DNA of 24,454 bases, taken from AP-16 sp036395835. Lineage in GTDB: Bacteria > Pseudomonadota > Alphaproteobacteria > Rhizobiales > Xanthobacteraceae. The stretch spans positions 1 through 24,454 of the forward strand of contig DASWCW010000088.1 in NCBI GenBank assembly GCA_036395835.1. Reading direction: 5' to 3'. The position numbers and the translations under genes were made by a program. This document shows, in pieces, positions 8,273 to 16,632 of this stretch (position 1 is the first letter of the stretch; each line of letters starts with the position of its first letter). The notes below the pieces were generated by a model. It made no database searches, had not been told where the DNA came from, and saw nothing but the letters and a program-made list of their open reading frames with translations.

Positions 8273-8618
8273 GGCGGTCGACGACCGAGCGGTTGCAGGA
8301 CGCTCAGTCTTTTGCGCAGGAGGGGAAGGCCGGGTTCTCGGCCTGGACCGCGACATCTTCGGTCAAATCGCCGAGGTCAGGTTCACGGTCTATTACTGTC
8401 TGATCGGAATTGGCGAAGCGCTCAACGAGGTTCCAAAAGACGTGCTCGCTTCCGAACCGACCGTCCCGTGGAACTCGATCATAGGGATGAGAAATCGGCT
8501 TCTGCATGCTTACTGGCGCATCGACGATGATATCGTCTATGAGGTAGCCACGCTCGAGCTTCCCGCGCTGGGCCTCGCATTGGAAAGAATCATCAAACGC
8601 TACAAGCAGCGGGCATGA
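8269..8618 (+). pseudogene. HEPN/DUF86 (HepT-like) toxin, frameshifted
   Basis: The ATG at 8269 opens MRRSTTERLQDAQSFAQEG, a typical HepT N-terminus, but this frame stops at 8401-8403 after 44 codons. The rest of the domain continues in the -1 frame: LDRDIFGQ, then IGEALNEVP, PWNSIIGMRNRLLHAYWRID and a C-terminal ALERIIKRYKQRA ending at 8618. It includes the HEPN RNase signature RxxxxH (RNRLLH). The two frames join naturally if one G is added to the GGGG run at 8322-8325, giving about 117 residues, the usual HepT length. The break is therefore a one-base deletion or a sequencing error. The stop codon overlaps the trpF start (ATGA). Confidence 0.85.
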
Positions 8619-9292
8619 CCACCCTCGTAAAAATCTGCGGCCTGAACACCACGGAGAGCCTGGAGGCTGCGCTGGAGGCCGGGGCCGACCTCGTCGGCTT
8701 CGTGTTCTTTCCGCTGTCGCCGCGCCACCTCGACGGCGCTGCCGCGCGGGCGCTCGGCCGGCGGGTCGAGGGCCGCGCCCGCAAGGTGGCGCTGACCGTC
8801 GATCCCGACGATGTGTTGCTCGCGACCCTCATCGAGGTGCTGCAGCCTGATCTGCTGCAGCTGCATGGCGGCGAGCCGCCGGAGCGCGTCGCCGCCGTAA
8901 AAGCGCGGTTCGGCTTGCCGGTCATGAAGGCGATCCACGTCGAGACCTCGGCGGATCTCTTGATGGTGCCGGCCCATGCGGAGGTCGCCGACCATCTGCT
9001 GTTCGACGCGCGTCCGCCGCGGGACGCGACCCGCCCCGGCGGGCTCGGCAATCGCTTCGACTGGAAGCTGCTGCGGAATCTCGAACCCGGCGTTCCGTTC
9101 CTGCTTTCCGGCGGGCTCGACGCCGGCAATGTCGCGGAGGCGCTCGACATCACCCGCGCGCCGGGCGTCGATGTGTCGTCCGGCGTCGAGCGCTCGCCCG
9201 GACAGAAGGATCCGCACAGGATCCGCGCCTTCATTCGCGCCGTGCGGCAAGCTCATGCTAATATTGCCGCAGGTTCCGGGAGTTCCACATGA
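8615..9292 (+). CDS. trpF: Phosphoribosylanthranilate isomerase
   Basis: Catalyses the Amadori rearrangement of phosphoribosylanthranilate, the third step of tryptophan synthesis. The 225-residue TIM barrel carries KICGL with the catalytic Cys8, GADLVGFVFFPLSPR, LQLHG, the catalytic Asp131 in LLFDAR, FLLSGGL, and the phosphate-binding SSGVE at 188-192. The ATG overlaps the stop of the broken HEPN gene, and the stop overlaps the trpB start (ATGA). No good ribosome site is visible, so translation may depend on coupling with upstream reading. Confidence 0.97.
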   Translation: MTTLVKICGLNTTESLEAALEAGADLVGFVFFPLSPRHLDGAAARALGRRVEGRARKVALTVDPDDVLLATLIEVLQPDLLQLHGGEPPERVAAVKARFGLPVMKAIHVETSADLLMVPAHAEVADHLLFDARPPRDATRPGGLGNRFDWKLLRNLEPGVPFLLSGGLDAGNVAEALDITRAPGVDVSSGVERSPGQKDPHRIRAFIRAVRQAHANIAAGSGSST

Positions 9293-10509
9293 GCATGCAG
9301 CAGCCGAACACGTTCCGCGGCGGTCCCGACGAGCGCGGGCATTTCGGCATGTTCGGCGGCCGGTTCGTCGCCGAGACGCTGATGCCGCTCGTCCTGGAGC
9401 TCGAGCAGGCCTATGCGCGCGCCAAGGCCGATCCCGCCTTCCAGGCGGAGATGAACGGCTATCTCGAGCACTATGTGGGCCGGCCGACCCCGCTGTATTT
9501 CGCCGAGCGCATGAGCGAGCATCTCGGCGGCGCGAAAATCTATTTCAAGCGCGAGGACCTCAACCACACCGGGGCGCATAAGGTGAACAACGTGCTCGGC
9601 CAGATCCTGCTCGCGCGCCGCATGGGCAAGCAGCGGATCATTGCCGAGACCGGCGCGGGCATGCACGGGGTCGCCACCGCGACGCTGTGCGCGAAATTCG
9701 GATTTCCCTGCGTCGTCTACATGGGGACGGTCGACGTCGAGCGGCAGCAGCCGAACGTGCTCCGCATGCGGGCGCTGGGCGCCGAGGTGCGGCCGGTCGA
9801 GTCCGGCTCCAAGACCCTCAAGGACGCCATGAACGAGGCGTTGCGCGACTGGGTGACCAACGTCGAGACGACGTTCTATTGCATCGGCACGGTGGCGGGC
9901 CCGCATCCCTATCCGATGATGGTGCGCGACTTTCAATCGCTCATCGGCGAGGAGACCCGCGCGCAGATGCTCGACGCCGAAGGCCGGCTTCCCGACAGTC
10001 TCATCGCCTGCATCGGCGGCGGCTCGAACGCGCTGGGCCTGTTCTATCCGTTCCTCGATGAGCGCGGAATCGAGATTTACGGAGTCGAGGCCGCCGGTCA
10101 CGGGCTTTCGAGCGGGCTCCATGCCGCCTCGCTCGCGGGCGGGCGCCCCGGGGTGCTCCACGGCAACCGCACCTATCTGCTGATGGACGACGACGGCCAG
10201 ATAAAGGAAGCGCACTCGATCTCCGCCGGCCTCGATTACCCGGGCATCGGCCCGGAGCATGCCTGGCTGCACGAGGTCAAGCGCGTGACCTATCTGTCGG
10301 CGACCGACGAGGAGGCGCTGGCCGCGTTTGAGCTTTGCTCGAAGCTCGAAGGCATCATCCCGGCGCTCGAGCCCGCGCATGCTCTGGCCCGGGTGATGGA
10401 TCTTGCCCCGCGGAAACCCAAGGATCACCTGATGGTGCTCAATCTGTCCGGGCGCGGCGACAAGGATCTGACCAGCGTGGCAGCCTATTTGGAGCGGCGG
10501 CGCGCATGA
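9289..10509 (+). CDS. trpB: Tryptophan synthase beta chain
   Basis: Condenses indole with serine to make tryptophan using pyridoxal phosphate, in an alpha2-beta2 complex with TrpA. The 406 residues are full length. PLP-binding Lys98 lies in HTGAHKVNN, catalytic Glu120 in AETGAGMHG, and the phosphate cup reads GGGSNA. It has the TrpB1-type N-terminus with FGMFGGRFVAETL. GGGAG at 9278-9282 is 6 nt from the ATG. It overlaps trpF and trpA by 4 nt each. Confidence 0.98.
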   Translation: MSMQQPNTFRGGPDERGHFGMFGGRFVAETLMPLVLELEQAYARAKADPAFQAEMNGYLEHYVGRPTPLYFAERMSEHLGGAKIYFKREDLNHTGAHKVNNVLGQILLARRMGKQRIIAETGAGMHGVATATLCAKFGFPCVVYMGTVDVERQQPNVLRMRALGAEVRPVESGSKTLKDAMNEALRDWVTNVETTFYCIGTVAGPHPYPMMVRDFQSLIGEETRAQMLDAEGRLPDSLIACIGGGSNALGLFYPFLDERGIEIYGVEAAGHGLSSGLHAASLAGGRPGVLHGNRTYLLMDDDGQIKEAHSISAGLDYPGIGPEHAWLHEVKRVTYLSATDEEALAAFELCSKLEGIIPALEPAHALARVMDLAPRKPKDHLMVLNLSGRGDKDLTSVAAYLERRRA

Positions 10510-11345
10510 CCACCCGCATCGACGCGCGCTTTGCCGCGCTCAAACAGCAGGGCCGCGCCGGGCTCGTCACCTTCGTGACCGCCGGCGATCCCGATCCGGA
10601 CACTTCGCTCGCGATCCTCGAGGGCCTGCCGGCGGCGGGCGCCGATGTCGTCGAGCTCGGCATGCCGTTCACCGATCCGATGGCGGACGGGCCGTCGATT
10701 CAGGCTTCCTCGCAGCGCGCGCTGCGCGCGGGCCAAACGCTGCGGAAGACCCTCGCCATGGTGCGCGCGTTCCGCACCGGCGACGACGTCACGCCCATCG
10801 TGCTGATGGGCTATTACAATCCGATCTACATCTACGGCGTTTCGCGCTTTCTTGTCGACGCCCAGGCCGCCGGCGTCGACGGCCTCATCGTGGTCGATCT
10901 TCCGCCCGAGGAGGACGACGAGCTTTGCGTCCCGGCGCTCAACGCCGGGCTCAATTTCATCCGCCTCGCCACGCCGACGACGGACGACAGGAGGCTTCCC
11001 GCGGTGCTCGCCAACACCTCGGGGTTCGTCTATTACGTCTCCATCACCGGCATCACCGGCATGGCGGCGCCCGATACGCGCCGCGTCGCCGATGCGGTCA
11101 AGCGCATCAAGCGCCACACTTCGCTTCCCGTCGCGGTCGGCTTCGGGGTGAAGACCGCGGAGCACGCCCGCGCCATCGCGGCGGGGGCGGATGCGGTGGT
11201 CGTCGGCTCGGCGCTCGTCGATGCGATCCGCTCGAGCCTCGATCCATCGGGAAAGGCCAGCGCCCGCACGGTCTCCGCGGTGACCGAGCTCGTCGCCGCG
11301 CTCTCGGCCGGCGTGCGCGGCGCGCGGCAGCAGGCCGCGGAATGA
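10506..11345 (+). CDS. trpA: Tryptophan synthase alpha chain
   Basis: Cleaves indole-3-glycerol phosphate and channels indole to TrpB. The 279-residue TIM barrel has the catalytic pair Glu50 (VVELGMPF) and Asp61 (DPMADGPSIQ), then YYNPI, the GLIVVDLPPEE loop, YYVSITGITG and a VGFGVKT phosphate-binding segment. The ATG at 10506 overlaps the trpB stop (ATGA). The frame is open further upstream, but that part lies inside trpB in another frame and is not used. GGAG at 10491-10494 may help initiation. Confidence 0.97.
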   Translation: MTTRIDARFAALKQQGRAGLVTFVTAGDPDPDTSLAILEGLPAAGADVVELGMPFTDPMADGPSIQASSQRALRAGQTLRKTLAMVRAFRTGDDVTPIVLMGYYNPIYIYGVSRFLVDAQAAGVDGLIVVDLPPEEDDELCVPALNAGLNFIRLATPTTDDRRLPAVLANTSGFVYYVSITGITGMAAPDTRRVADAVKRIKRHTSLPVAVGFGVKTAEHARAIAAGADAVVVGSALVDAIRSSLDPSGKASARTVSAVTELVAALSAGVRGARQQAAE

Positions 11346-11379
11346 ACATGTCCAACAAGATACCGTCCGGTTAATGGCA

Positions 11380-12270
11380 ATGAATTGGATCGCCAACGTC
11401 GTCCGCCCGAAAATCCGCAGCTTCTTGCGCCGGGAAGTGCCGGAGAACCTTTGGGTCAAATGTCCGGAAACCGGGCAGCTCGTCTTCTACAAGGACCTCG
11501 AGGCGAACCAATTCGTCATTCCGACCTCAAATTATCACATGCGCATGAGCGCGACCGCGCGGCTCAAGGTGCTGTTCGACGAGGGCGAGTTCGAGGAAAT
11601 TCCGGTTCCGGAGGTCGCGGCCGATCCGCTGAAGTTCCGCGACGAGCGCCGCTACGCCGACCGGCTCAAGGACGCGCGGTCCAAGACCGGGCTCGAGGAC
11701 GCGATCAAGCTCGGCTTCGGCCGGCTCGAAGGCTTGGCCGTGACCGCGGGCGTCCAGGATTTCGATTTTCTCGGCGGCTCGCTCGGCATGGCGGCCGGCG
11801 AGGCGGTGATCAAAGGATTGCAAACCGCGGTCGAGCGCGGGACGCCGTTCATCCTGTTCGCGGCCTCGGGCGGCGCCCGCATGCAGGAGGGCATTCTCTC
11901 GCTGATGCAGCTGCCGCGCACCACCGTGGCGGTGCAGGAATTGCGCGAGGCGAAGAAGCCCTACGTCGTCGTGCTCACCAATCCGACCACCGGCGGCGTG
12001 ACCGCCTCCTATGCGATGCTCGGCGACGTGCATATCGCCGAGCCCGGAGCGCTGATCGGCTTTGCCGGCCCGCGCGTGATCGAGCAGACCATTCGCGAGA
12101 AGCTGCCCGACGGTTTCCAGCGCGCCGAATATCTCAAGGACCACGGCATGGTCGATCTGGTCGTGCACCGTCACCTGCTGCGCCCGACGCTGGCGCGGTT
12201 GTGCCGCGTGCTGACCAAGACGCCGGCGCCGACCGATGCGGCGGCGCTGCCCGCGCCGGCGCCCGCGTGA
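11380..12270 (+). CDS. accD: Acetyl-CoA carboxylase carboxyltransferase subunit beta
   Basis: With AccA it transfers the carboxyl group from carboxybiotin to acetyl-CoA, giving malonyl-CoA for fatty acid synthesis. The protein (296 residues from this start) contains GGSLGMAAGEAV, AASGGARMQEG, NPTTGGVTASYAM and a GALIGFAGPRVI oxyanion region. The N-terminal zinc ribbon is degenerate: where E. coli has two CxxC pairs, this protein has CPETGQ and then VIPTSNYH, so three cysteines are missing. To my knowledge this loss is usual in Rhizobiales. I prefer the ATG at 11380, which gives the family-typical MNWIANVVRPK; the in-frame ATG at 11374 would add two residues. Neither has a clear ribosome site. 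The C-terminus is Ala/Pro-rich. Confidence 0.95.
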   Translation: MNWIANVVRPKIRSFLRREVPENLWVKCPETGQLVFYKDLEANQFVIPTSNYHMRMSATARLKVLFDEGEFEEIPVPEVAADPLKFRDERRYADRLKDARSKTGLEDAIKLGFGRLEGLAVTAGVQDFDFLGGSLGMAAGEAVIKGLQTAVERGTPFILFAASGGARMQEGILSLMQLPRTTVAVQELREAKKPYVVVLTNPTTGGVTASYAMLGDVHIAEPGALIGFAGPRVIEQTIREKLPDGFQRAEYLKDHGMVDLVVHRHLLRPTLARLCRVLTKTPAPTDAAALPAPAPA

Positions 12271-13613
12271 GCGAGCGCGCCCCGAAAGACGAGTTCGTGA
12301 CCCCGGTCGACGCCATCGTTGCCCGGCTGCTTTCGCTTCACCCCAAGCGGATCGACCTGTCGCTCGATCGCGTGCTGGGGCTTCTGGAGCGGCTCGGTCA
12401 CCCGGAGCGGCGTTTGCCGCCGGTCATTCACGTCGGCGGCACCAACGGCAAGGGCTCGACCATCGCCTTCCTGCGCGCGATGCTGGAAGCGGGGGGACGC
12501 AACGTGCATGTCTACACCTCGCCCAATCTCGTGCGCGTCAACGAACGCTTTCGGCTCGGACGTCCGGGCGGCGGCGTGCTGGTTTCCGACGAGGAGCTCG
12601 CGGACGCGCTCGGCGAATGCGAGCGCGTCAACGCCGGCTCGCCGATCACGGTGTTCGAGATCACCACGGCCGCCGGGCTGCTGTTGTTCTCCCGGCATCC
12701 GGCCGACATGCTGTTGATGGAAGTCGGGCTTGGCGGCCGGCTCGATGCGACCAACGTCGTCGAGCGCCCGGTCGCGACCGTGATCACTTCGGTCTCGCTC
12801 GATCACGTCGAGTATCTCGGCGACAGCATCGTGAAGATCGCGGCCGAGAAGGCCGGCATTCTCAAGCCGGGGGTGCCGGCGGTGATCGCCCCGCAGGTCG
12901 ACGAGGCACGCGGCGTGATCGAGCGCCAAGCGGCGCGGCTCGGCGCGCAGCTGATGGTGGCGGGCGAGCATTGGCTGGTGTCGCAGGAGCACGGGCGGCT
13001 GGTCTACCAGGATGAGCACGGGCTGCTCGATCTGCCGCGGCCGCGGCTGTTCGGACGCCATCAGCTCGACAATGCCGGCACGGCGATTGCGACCCTGAGG
13101 AGCCTCGGCAATGCCGGGATCGACACCGCCGCGCTCGAGACCGGTCTCCTCAAGGTAGATTGGCCGGCCCGGCTGCAGCGGCTGACCGCCGGTCGCCTGC
13201 CGGCGCTCGCGCCGGAAGGCAGCGAGATTTGGCTCGACGGCGCGCACAATCCCGAGGGCGCGCGCGTGGTCGCGGCGGCGATCGCCGATATGGAGGAGCG
13301 GGTGCCGCGTCCGCTGGTGCTCATCGTCGGCATGCTGGCTACCAAGGATCTGGAGGGTTTTCTGCGCAATTTCACCGGGCTCGCGCGCCGCCTGATCGCG
13401 GTGCCGATCCACCAGGAAAAGACCCTGTCGCCCGACGCGGTCGCGGCGGCGGCGCGCCGGATCGGCATTCCGGCCGACGTGAGCGACGGGATCGAGCCGG
13501 CACTTGCCGGCGTCGCGCGGCTCGATGTGGAGGCGAGCCCGCGCATCCTGATCATCGGATCGCTCTATCTCGCCGGCGAGGTCCTGGCGCGGAACGGCAC
13601 GCTGCCGAGCTGA
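12267..13613 (+). CDS. folC: Bifunctional folylpolyglutamate synthase / dihydrofolate synthase
   Basis: Adds glutamate to dihydropteroate and to folates using ATP. The 448 residues include the P-loop GTNGKGS (58-64), YTSPNLVRVNERF, EVGLGGRLDATN, SLDHVEYLG, the EKAGILKPG segment with the likely carbamylated lysine, and DGAHNPEG in the C-terminal domain. The GTG at 12267 overlaps the accD stop (GTGA), and the family N-terminus fits this start. The accD-folC pair is widely conserved. In many relatives trxA follows; here a transporter fragment and then foreign DNA follow. Confidence 0.96.
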   Translation: MSERAPKDEFVTPVDAIVARLLSLHPKRIDLSLDRVLGLLERLGHPERRLPPVIHVGGTNGKGSTIAFLRAMLEAGGRNVHVYTSPNLVRVNERFRLGRPGGGVLVSDEELADALGECERVNAGSPITVFEITTAAGLLLFSRHPADMLLMEVGLGGRLDATNVVERPVATVITSVSLDHVEYLGDSIVKIAAEKAGILKPGVPAVIAPQVDEARGVIERQAARLGAQLMVAGEHWLVSQEHGRLVYQDEHGLLDLPRPRLFGRHQLDNAGTAIATLRSLGNAGIDTAALETGLLKVDWPARLQRLTAGRLPALAPEGSEIWLDGAHNPEGARVVAAAIADMEERVPRPLVLIVGMLATKDLEGFLRNFTGLARRLIAVPIHQEKTLSPDAVAAAARRIGIPADVSDGIEPALAGVARLDVEASPRILIIGSLYLAGEVLARNGTLPS

Positions 13614-13664
13614 GGGAGACTCTCGTGTCCCGGGCGCAGCGGGGAAACGCGCGCCGGCGATGCG

Positions 13665-14786
13665 TCAATCCAGATATTCCGCGGGCTTGGTCTCCGGCAT
13701 CGCGAGCCAGAGCAGCAAGGTCCCGGCGGCGGCGACGCCGGCCAGCGTGAAAAAGCCGGCCCGATGGCCGAAACTCTGGAACAGCAGCCCGGTCGCCGCG
13801 GTGCTGATCGAGGCCGCGATCGCCAGCAGCGTGCCCACCACCCCGCGCGTGAGATTGAAGCGCCCGGTGCCGGTGGTGATGTCGGTGATCACCAGGATGG
13901 TGAGCACGGTCACGGTCGCGCCGCTGATCCCGTCCAGCAATTGCCCCATGACCAGGATTGGATAATCGCTGAAGAACGCAAACAGCAGCGCGCGCGGGAT
14001 CTCGAGCGCGAAGCCGAGGATCAGCAGCGGCTTGCGGCCGAAGCGCTCCGAATGATAGCCGACCCACGGCGAGAGCAGCGAGACCACGATCTGCGGCGCG
14101 ACGATCAGCCCCGACATCAGCAGCGACGGCGCTCCGGCTTTGCTTTGAGCCAGATTCTCGCCGACGATGGGCAGCATCGAAGCATCGGCGAATTGGAACA
14201 GGAAAACGCAAGCCGCGAAGATGTAGAGCGTGCGGTTCTTGCCCAAATCGAAGATGCGCTGGAAGCTCCTGGCCTGCTCGCCGGTGCCGGCGTTGCGCGC
14301 GCGCGCATAGTCGATCTCCTCGCCGCGGATGCGGCTGAGCGCGAACAGCGCCGGGACGCACAGCGCCGCGGAGGCCAGGAAGATCGCGCTTTTGCGGAAA
14401 TAATCGCCGACCAGTCCCATCATGCCGGCGGTGAGCGCGTTGCCGGCGGCATCGAACCGGTAATTCCGGCCGGTGCGCGTCGACATCGCCCGCCGGCCGA
14501 CGAGGCCGAGGCTGATCGCGGCGATGGCGGGCGTGACGATCCCGGCAGTGAGCCCGTGCAGGATCTCGGCGAGGAACACCAGCGGGAAGGTCGGCACCAG
14601 CGCCAGGATCAGCGCGGAGGCAGCGATCATGACGATGCCGGCGGCGGCGAGCGCGCGCTTCCAGCCAAACGCATCGGTGAACGCCCCGCCGGGAATCTGC
14701 CCGACGACGCCCGCAAGCGTGCCGGTCGTCAGCGCGAGCCCCACCTGCGCCTTCGACCAGCCGAGATCCGCGAGATAGAAGTCGGC
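13665..14786 (-). pseudogene. MFS transporter, N-terminally truncated at the element boundary
   Basis: The minus-strand frame encodes about 370 residues of a major facilitator transporter. A motif-A region (GQIPGGAFTDAFGWKRA) is followed by a long series of hydrophobic helices, the cytoplasmic loop RGEEIDYARARNAG, a second-half motif-A-like SPWVGYHSERFGRKP, and a C-terminus METKPAEYLD. Upstream, homology-like sequence (ADFYLADLGWSKAQVG) runs to an in-frame TAG at 14787-14789. The first transmembrane helix and start codon are missing. A GTG at 14742-14744 could start a shorter product, but without helix 1 it is unlikely to work. It is convergent with folC. The truncation point coincides with the edge of the integrase-bearing element. 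Confidence 0.8.
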
Positions 14787-14889
14787 CTAAATCAGGAGGA
14801 GGCAGGCGAACGCTGTAGTGGGCAAAAGCTTGCGGCACAGGGGTTTGCGGTGGCTCAGCCTAGATGTTACATAAGCAGGGGGAGGCGAC

Positions 14890-14924
14890 GGGAAGCAGGT
14901 GCTTGCTTCCCAATCGCTTCCCAA
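14890..14924. repeat. Inverted and direct GCTTCCC repeats before the integrase gene
   Basis: GGGAAGCA (14890-14897) and TGCTTCCC (14904-14911) form a perfect 8-bp inverted repeat with a 6-nt loop. GCTTCCCAA occurs twice in direct order (14905-14913 and 14916-14924), 11 bp apart, about one helical turn. They lie between the truncated transporter and the integrase start, where integrase arm sites, an attL core or an autoregulatory operator would be expected. Which of these, if any, applies is not shown by the sequence. A poor promoter-like pair (TTGCGG, 17 nt, TACATA) lies at 14845-14873. Confidence 0.5.
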
Positions 14925-14934
14925 GGAGACCGCC

Positions 14935-16167
14935 ATGAAATTCTCGAAAGCCACGGTCGCCGCCCTGGCGCTGCCGGCCGGCAAGACTGATCACGTCGTG
15001 TTCGACGACACGCTGCCGGGGTTCGGTATTCGCCTTCGCGCCGGGGGCAAGCGCGGCTATGTTGTCCAGTATCGCGCCGGCGGCCGGCAGCGCCGAGAAA
15101 GCTTGGGCGACGCCCGCACCGTCGATCTCGACGAGGCCCGGCGCGCCGCCAGGCGCAAGCTCGGCGCCGTGGCGACTGGGCACGACCCGGCCGCCGAGCG
15201 GGCTGAAGCTCGGGCCCGAGCGAAGCGAACGCTCGGCGCGATCGTCCCCATCTTCCTCGCCCATAAGCGCGTGGCGATTCGGCCGTCGACCGGCGAGCCG
15301 CCGCGGCCGGCGACGATGGTGGCCGCAACGATGCAGCTCGAGCATCGGTGGGCGCTGCTCCACAGCAAGCCAATCCACGAAATCACCCGTCTCGACATCT
15401 CCGCTCGGCTCGCCGAGATCAGGCTTGAGAACGGTCCCGGCGCCGCGCGCGCGGCGTACGCAGGACTTAGCGATCTCCTCGGCTGGGCCGTCGCGGAAGG
15501 CATCGTTGCGATGAATCCGATTATTGGCGCGCGCAGGCCGGCCGCGGCGCGGGCGCGCGAGCGCGTGCTCGACGACCACGAGCTCGGCGCGGCATGGCGT
15601 GCCTGCGCCGATCTCGGCGAGTACGGCGCGATCGTCCGGCTGCTCGTGCTGACCGGATGCCGCAGGCAAGAGATTGGCGATTTGGCGTGGGACGAGCTCG
15701 ACCTCGAACACGGCACCATGCGCATCCCCGGCACGCGGACAAAGAATCATCGCGATCACGCGTTGCCGCTTCCGCCGCTCGCGATCGAGGTGATCGAGGC
15801 GATTCCGGCCTGTCGGCTCGACCACGGCCGGCGGTTGTTCGGCGAGGGTGCGGGCGGGTTCTCGGGGTGGTCGAGCGGAAAGGCGAAGCTCGATGCGGCG
15901 CTCGCCGGCGCCGAATTGCCGTCGTGGGTCATCCATGACATCCGGCGGTCGGTCGCCACCGGCTTGGCAAATCTCGGTGTGCAACCGCATGTCATCGAAG
16001 TGATTCTCAATCACGTCTCGGGCCACAAGGCCGGCGTCGCCGGAACCTATAATCGGAGTCCCTACGAGCGCGAGGCTCGCGCGGCGATGATGCTCTGGGG
16101 TGAGCACATCGAGGCGATCGCGGAGGGTCGCGGGCGCAAAATCGTGCCGCTCACGGCGCGCCGCTGA
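14935..16167 (+). CDS. Tyrosine site-specific integrase, DUF4102/P4 type
   Basis: Recombines the element with its chromosomal site. The 410 residues start with the arm-type DNA-binding domain (DUF4102-like: DDTLPGFGIRLRAGGKRGYVVQYR, with SLGDARTVDLDEAR after it). A core-binding domain (about 100-200) and the catalytic domain follow. The catalytic set is complete: Arg243 (LTGCRRQEI), Lys270 (TRTKNHRDH), His334 and Arg337 (HDIRRS), His360 (LNHVSG) and Tyr372 (AGTYNRS). AAGGAG at 14923-14928, 6 nt upstream, selects ATG 14935 over the earlier in-frame ATG at 14899. The integrase therefore looks functional. It lies just inside the left boundary and reads into the element. Confidence 0.96.
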   Translation: MKFSKATVAALALPAGKTDHVVFDDTLPGFGIRLRAGGKRGYVVQYRAGGRQRRESLGDARTVDLDEARRAARRKLGAVATGHDPAAERAEARARAKRTLGAIVPIFLAHKRVAIRPSTGEPPRPATMVAATMQLEHRWALLHSKPIHEITRLDISARLAEIRLENGPGAARAAYAGLSDLLGWAVAEGIVAMNPIIGARRPAAARARERVLDDHELGAAWRACADLGEYGAIVRLLVLTGCRRQEIGDLAWDELDLEHGTMRIPGTRTKNHRDHALPLPPLAIEVIEAIPACRLDHGRRLFGEGAGGFSGWSSGKAKLDAALAGAELPSWVIHDIRRSVATGLANLGVQPHVIEVILNHVSGHKAGVAGTYNRSPYEREARAAMMLWGEHIEAIAEGRGRKIVPLTARR

Positions 16168-16526
16168 TGCGGGCGCCTGCTAAGGGCCGGGCGCGAGCGC
16201 ATCAGGCCGGCGCCGCCTTTCGCGGCGAAGGTGTGGTTCGGGCGGACCCACACCGGCATCGGCAATTTTGGATAGACATAGACGCCGGCGGGCACTCGTC
16301 GCAGTCGAGAGCAACAGCCGCGGCACGCAACAAGCGGAAGGCCGCGCTCGGCACCGAGCTCGAATCGCTGATCCGGCACTACGTCGCGACCCACGCCGGG
16401 CGCGTCCCGAACCAAACCTGGAGTATCAGCAAGCTGCAAAACTCCGGCGCGGCGGAACGGCTTGTTCGGGAAGTCGTTAAAGAGACCCATCGAAAATTAG
16501 GACTGCGAACTCGCCGTCTAAAATAG
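16167..16526 (+). CDS. Hypothetical small basic protein (uncertain)
   Basis: An open frame of 119 codons whose ATG overlaps the integrase stop (TGATG). The second half looks protein-like: AALGTELESLIRHYVATH, then RVPNQTWSISKLQNSG and a basic end, KETHRKLGLRTRRLK. The first 50 residues are low-complexity Arg/His/Gly and overlap two hairpins, so the true start may lie further in, or this may be the tail of an older gene. No family is recognised. A replication or DNA-binding accessory role would be a guess. Confidence 0.4.
   Translation: MRAPAKGRARAHQAGAAFRGEGVVRADPHRHRQFWIDIDAGGHSSQSRATAAARNKRKAALGTELESLIRHYVATHAGRVPNQTWSISKLQNSGAAERLVREVVKETHRKLGLRTRRLK
16211..16227 (+). terminator. GC-rich hairpin after the integrase gene
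   Basis: CGCCGC (16211-16216) and GCGGCG (16222-16227) form a 6-bp stem around loop CTTTC, 44 nt after the integrase stop. A second imperfect hairpin (GTGTGGTTC / GACCCACAC) follows at about 16231-16253. There is no U-tract, so intrinsic termination is uncertain, and an overlapping open frame makes this call weaker. Confidence 0.3.
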
Positions 16527-16576
16527 TTCGCACGCCCCTCCCGGTGGTGTGTGATCCGACGCGCGGAATCTCATTA

Positions 16577-16626
16577 GCATCCTCACGCATACCGGCGCAC
16601 GTCAGCGCCGCCATCTGCGAGGATGC
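16577..16626 (+). promoter_or_regulatory. Nested inverted repeats covering the ribosome-site region of the HTH gene
   Basis: GCATCCTC (16577-16584) and GAGGATGC (16619-16626) are perfect 8-bp inverted repeats. Between them GGCGC (16594-16598) and GCGCC (16605-16609) form a second stem. The right arm contains the only GAGG near the HTH gene start (16633). The structure could hide the ribosome site in RNA, or be an operator in DNA. The arrangement is seen; the function is inferred. Confidence 0.4.
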
Positions 16627-16632
16627 CTCCCA

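Noticed and set aside
14845..14873. Promoter for the integrase (TTGCGG, 17 nt, TACATA).
   Set aside because: Each hexamer matches the sigma-70 consensus at only about three of six positions, so it is mentioned only as a note with the repeat cluster.
13760..14990. A plus-strand open frame of about 400 codons opposite the transporter fragment.
   Set aside because: Its translation is Arg/Asp/Gln-rich with no hydrophobic core, whereas the minus strand encodes clear MFS helices and motif A.
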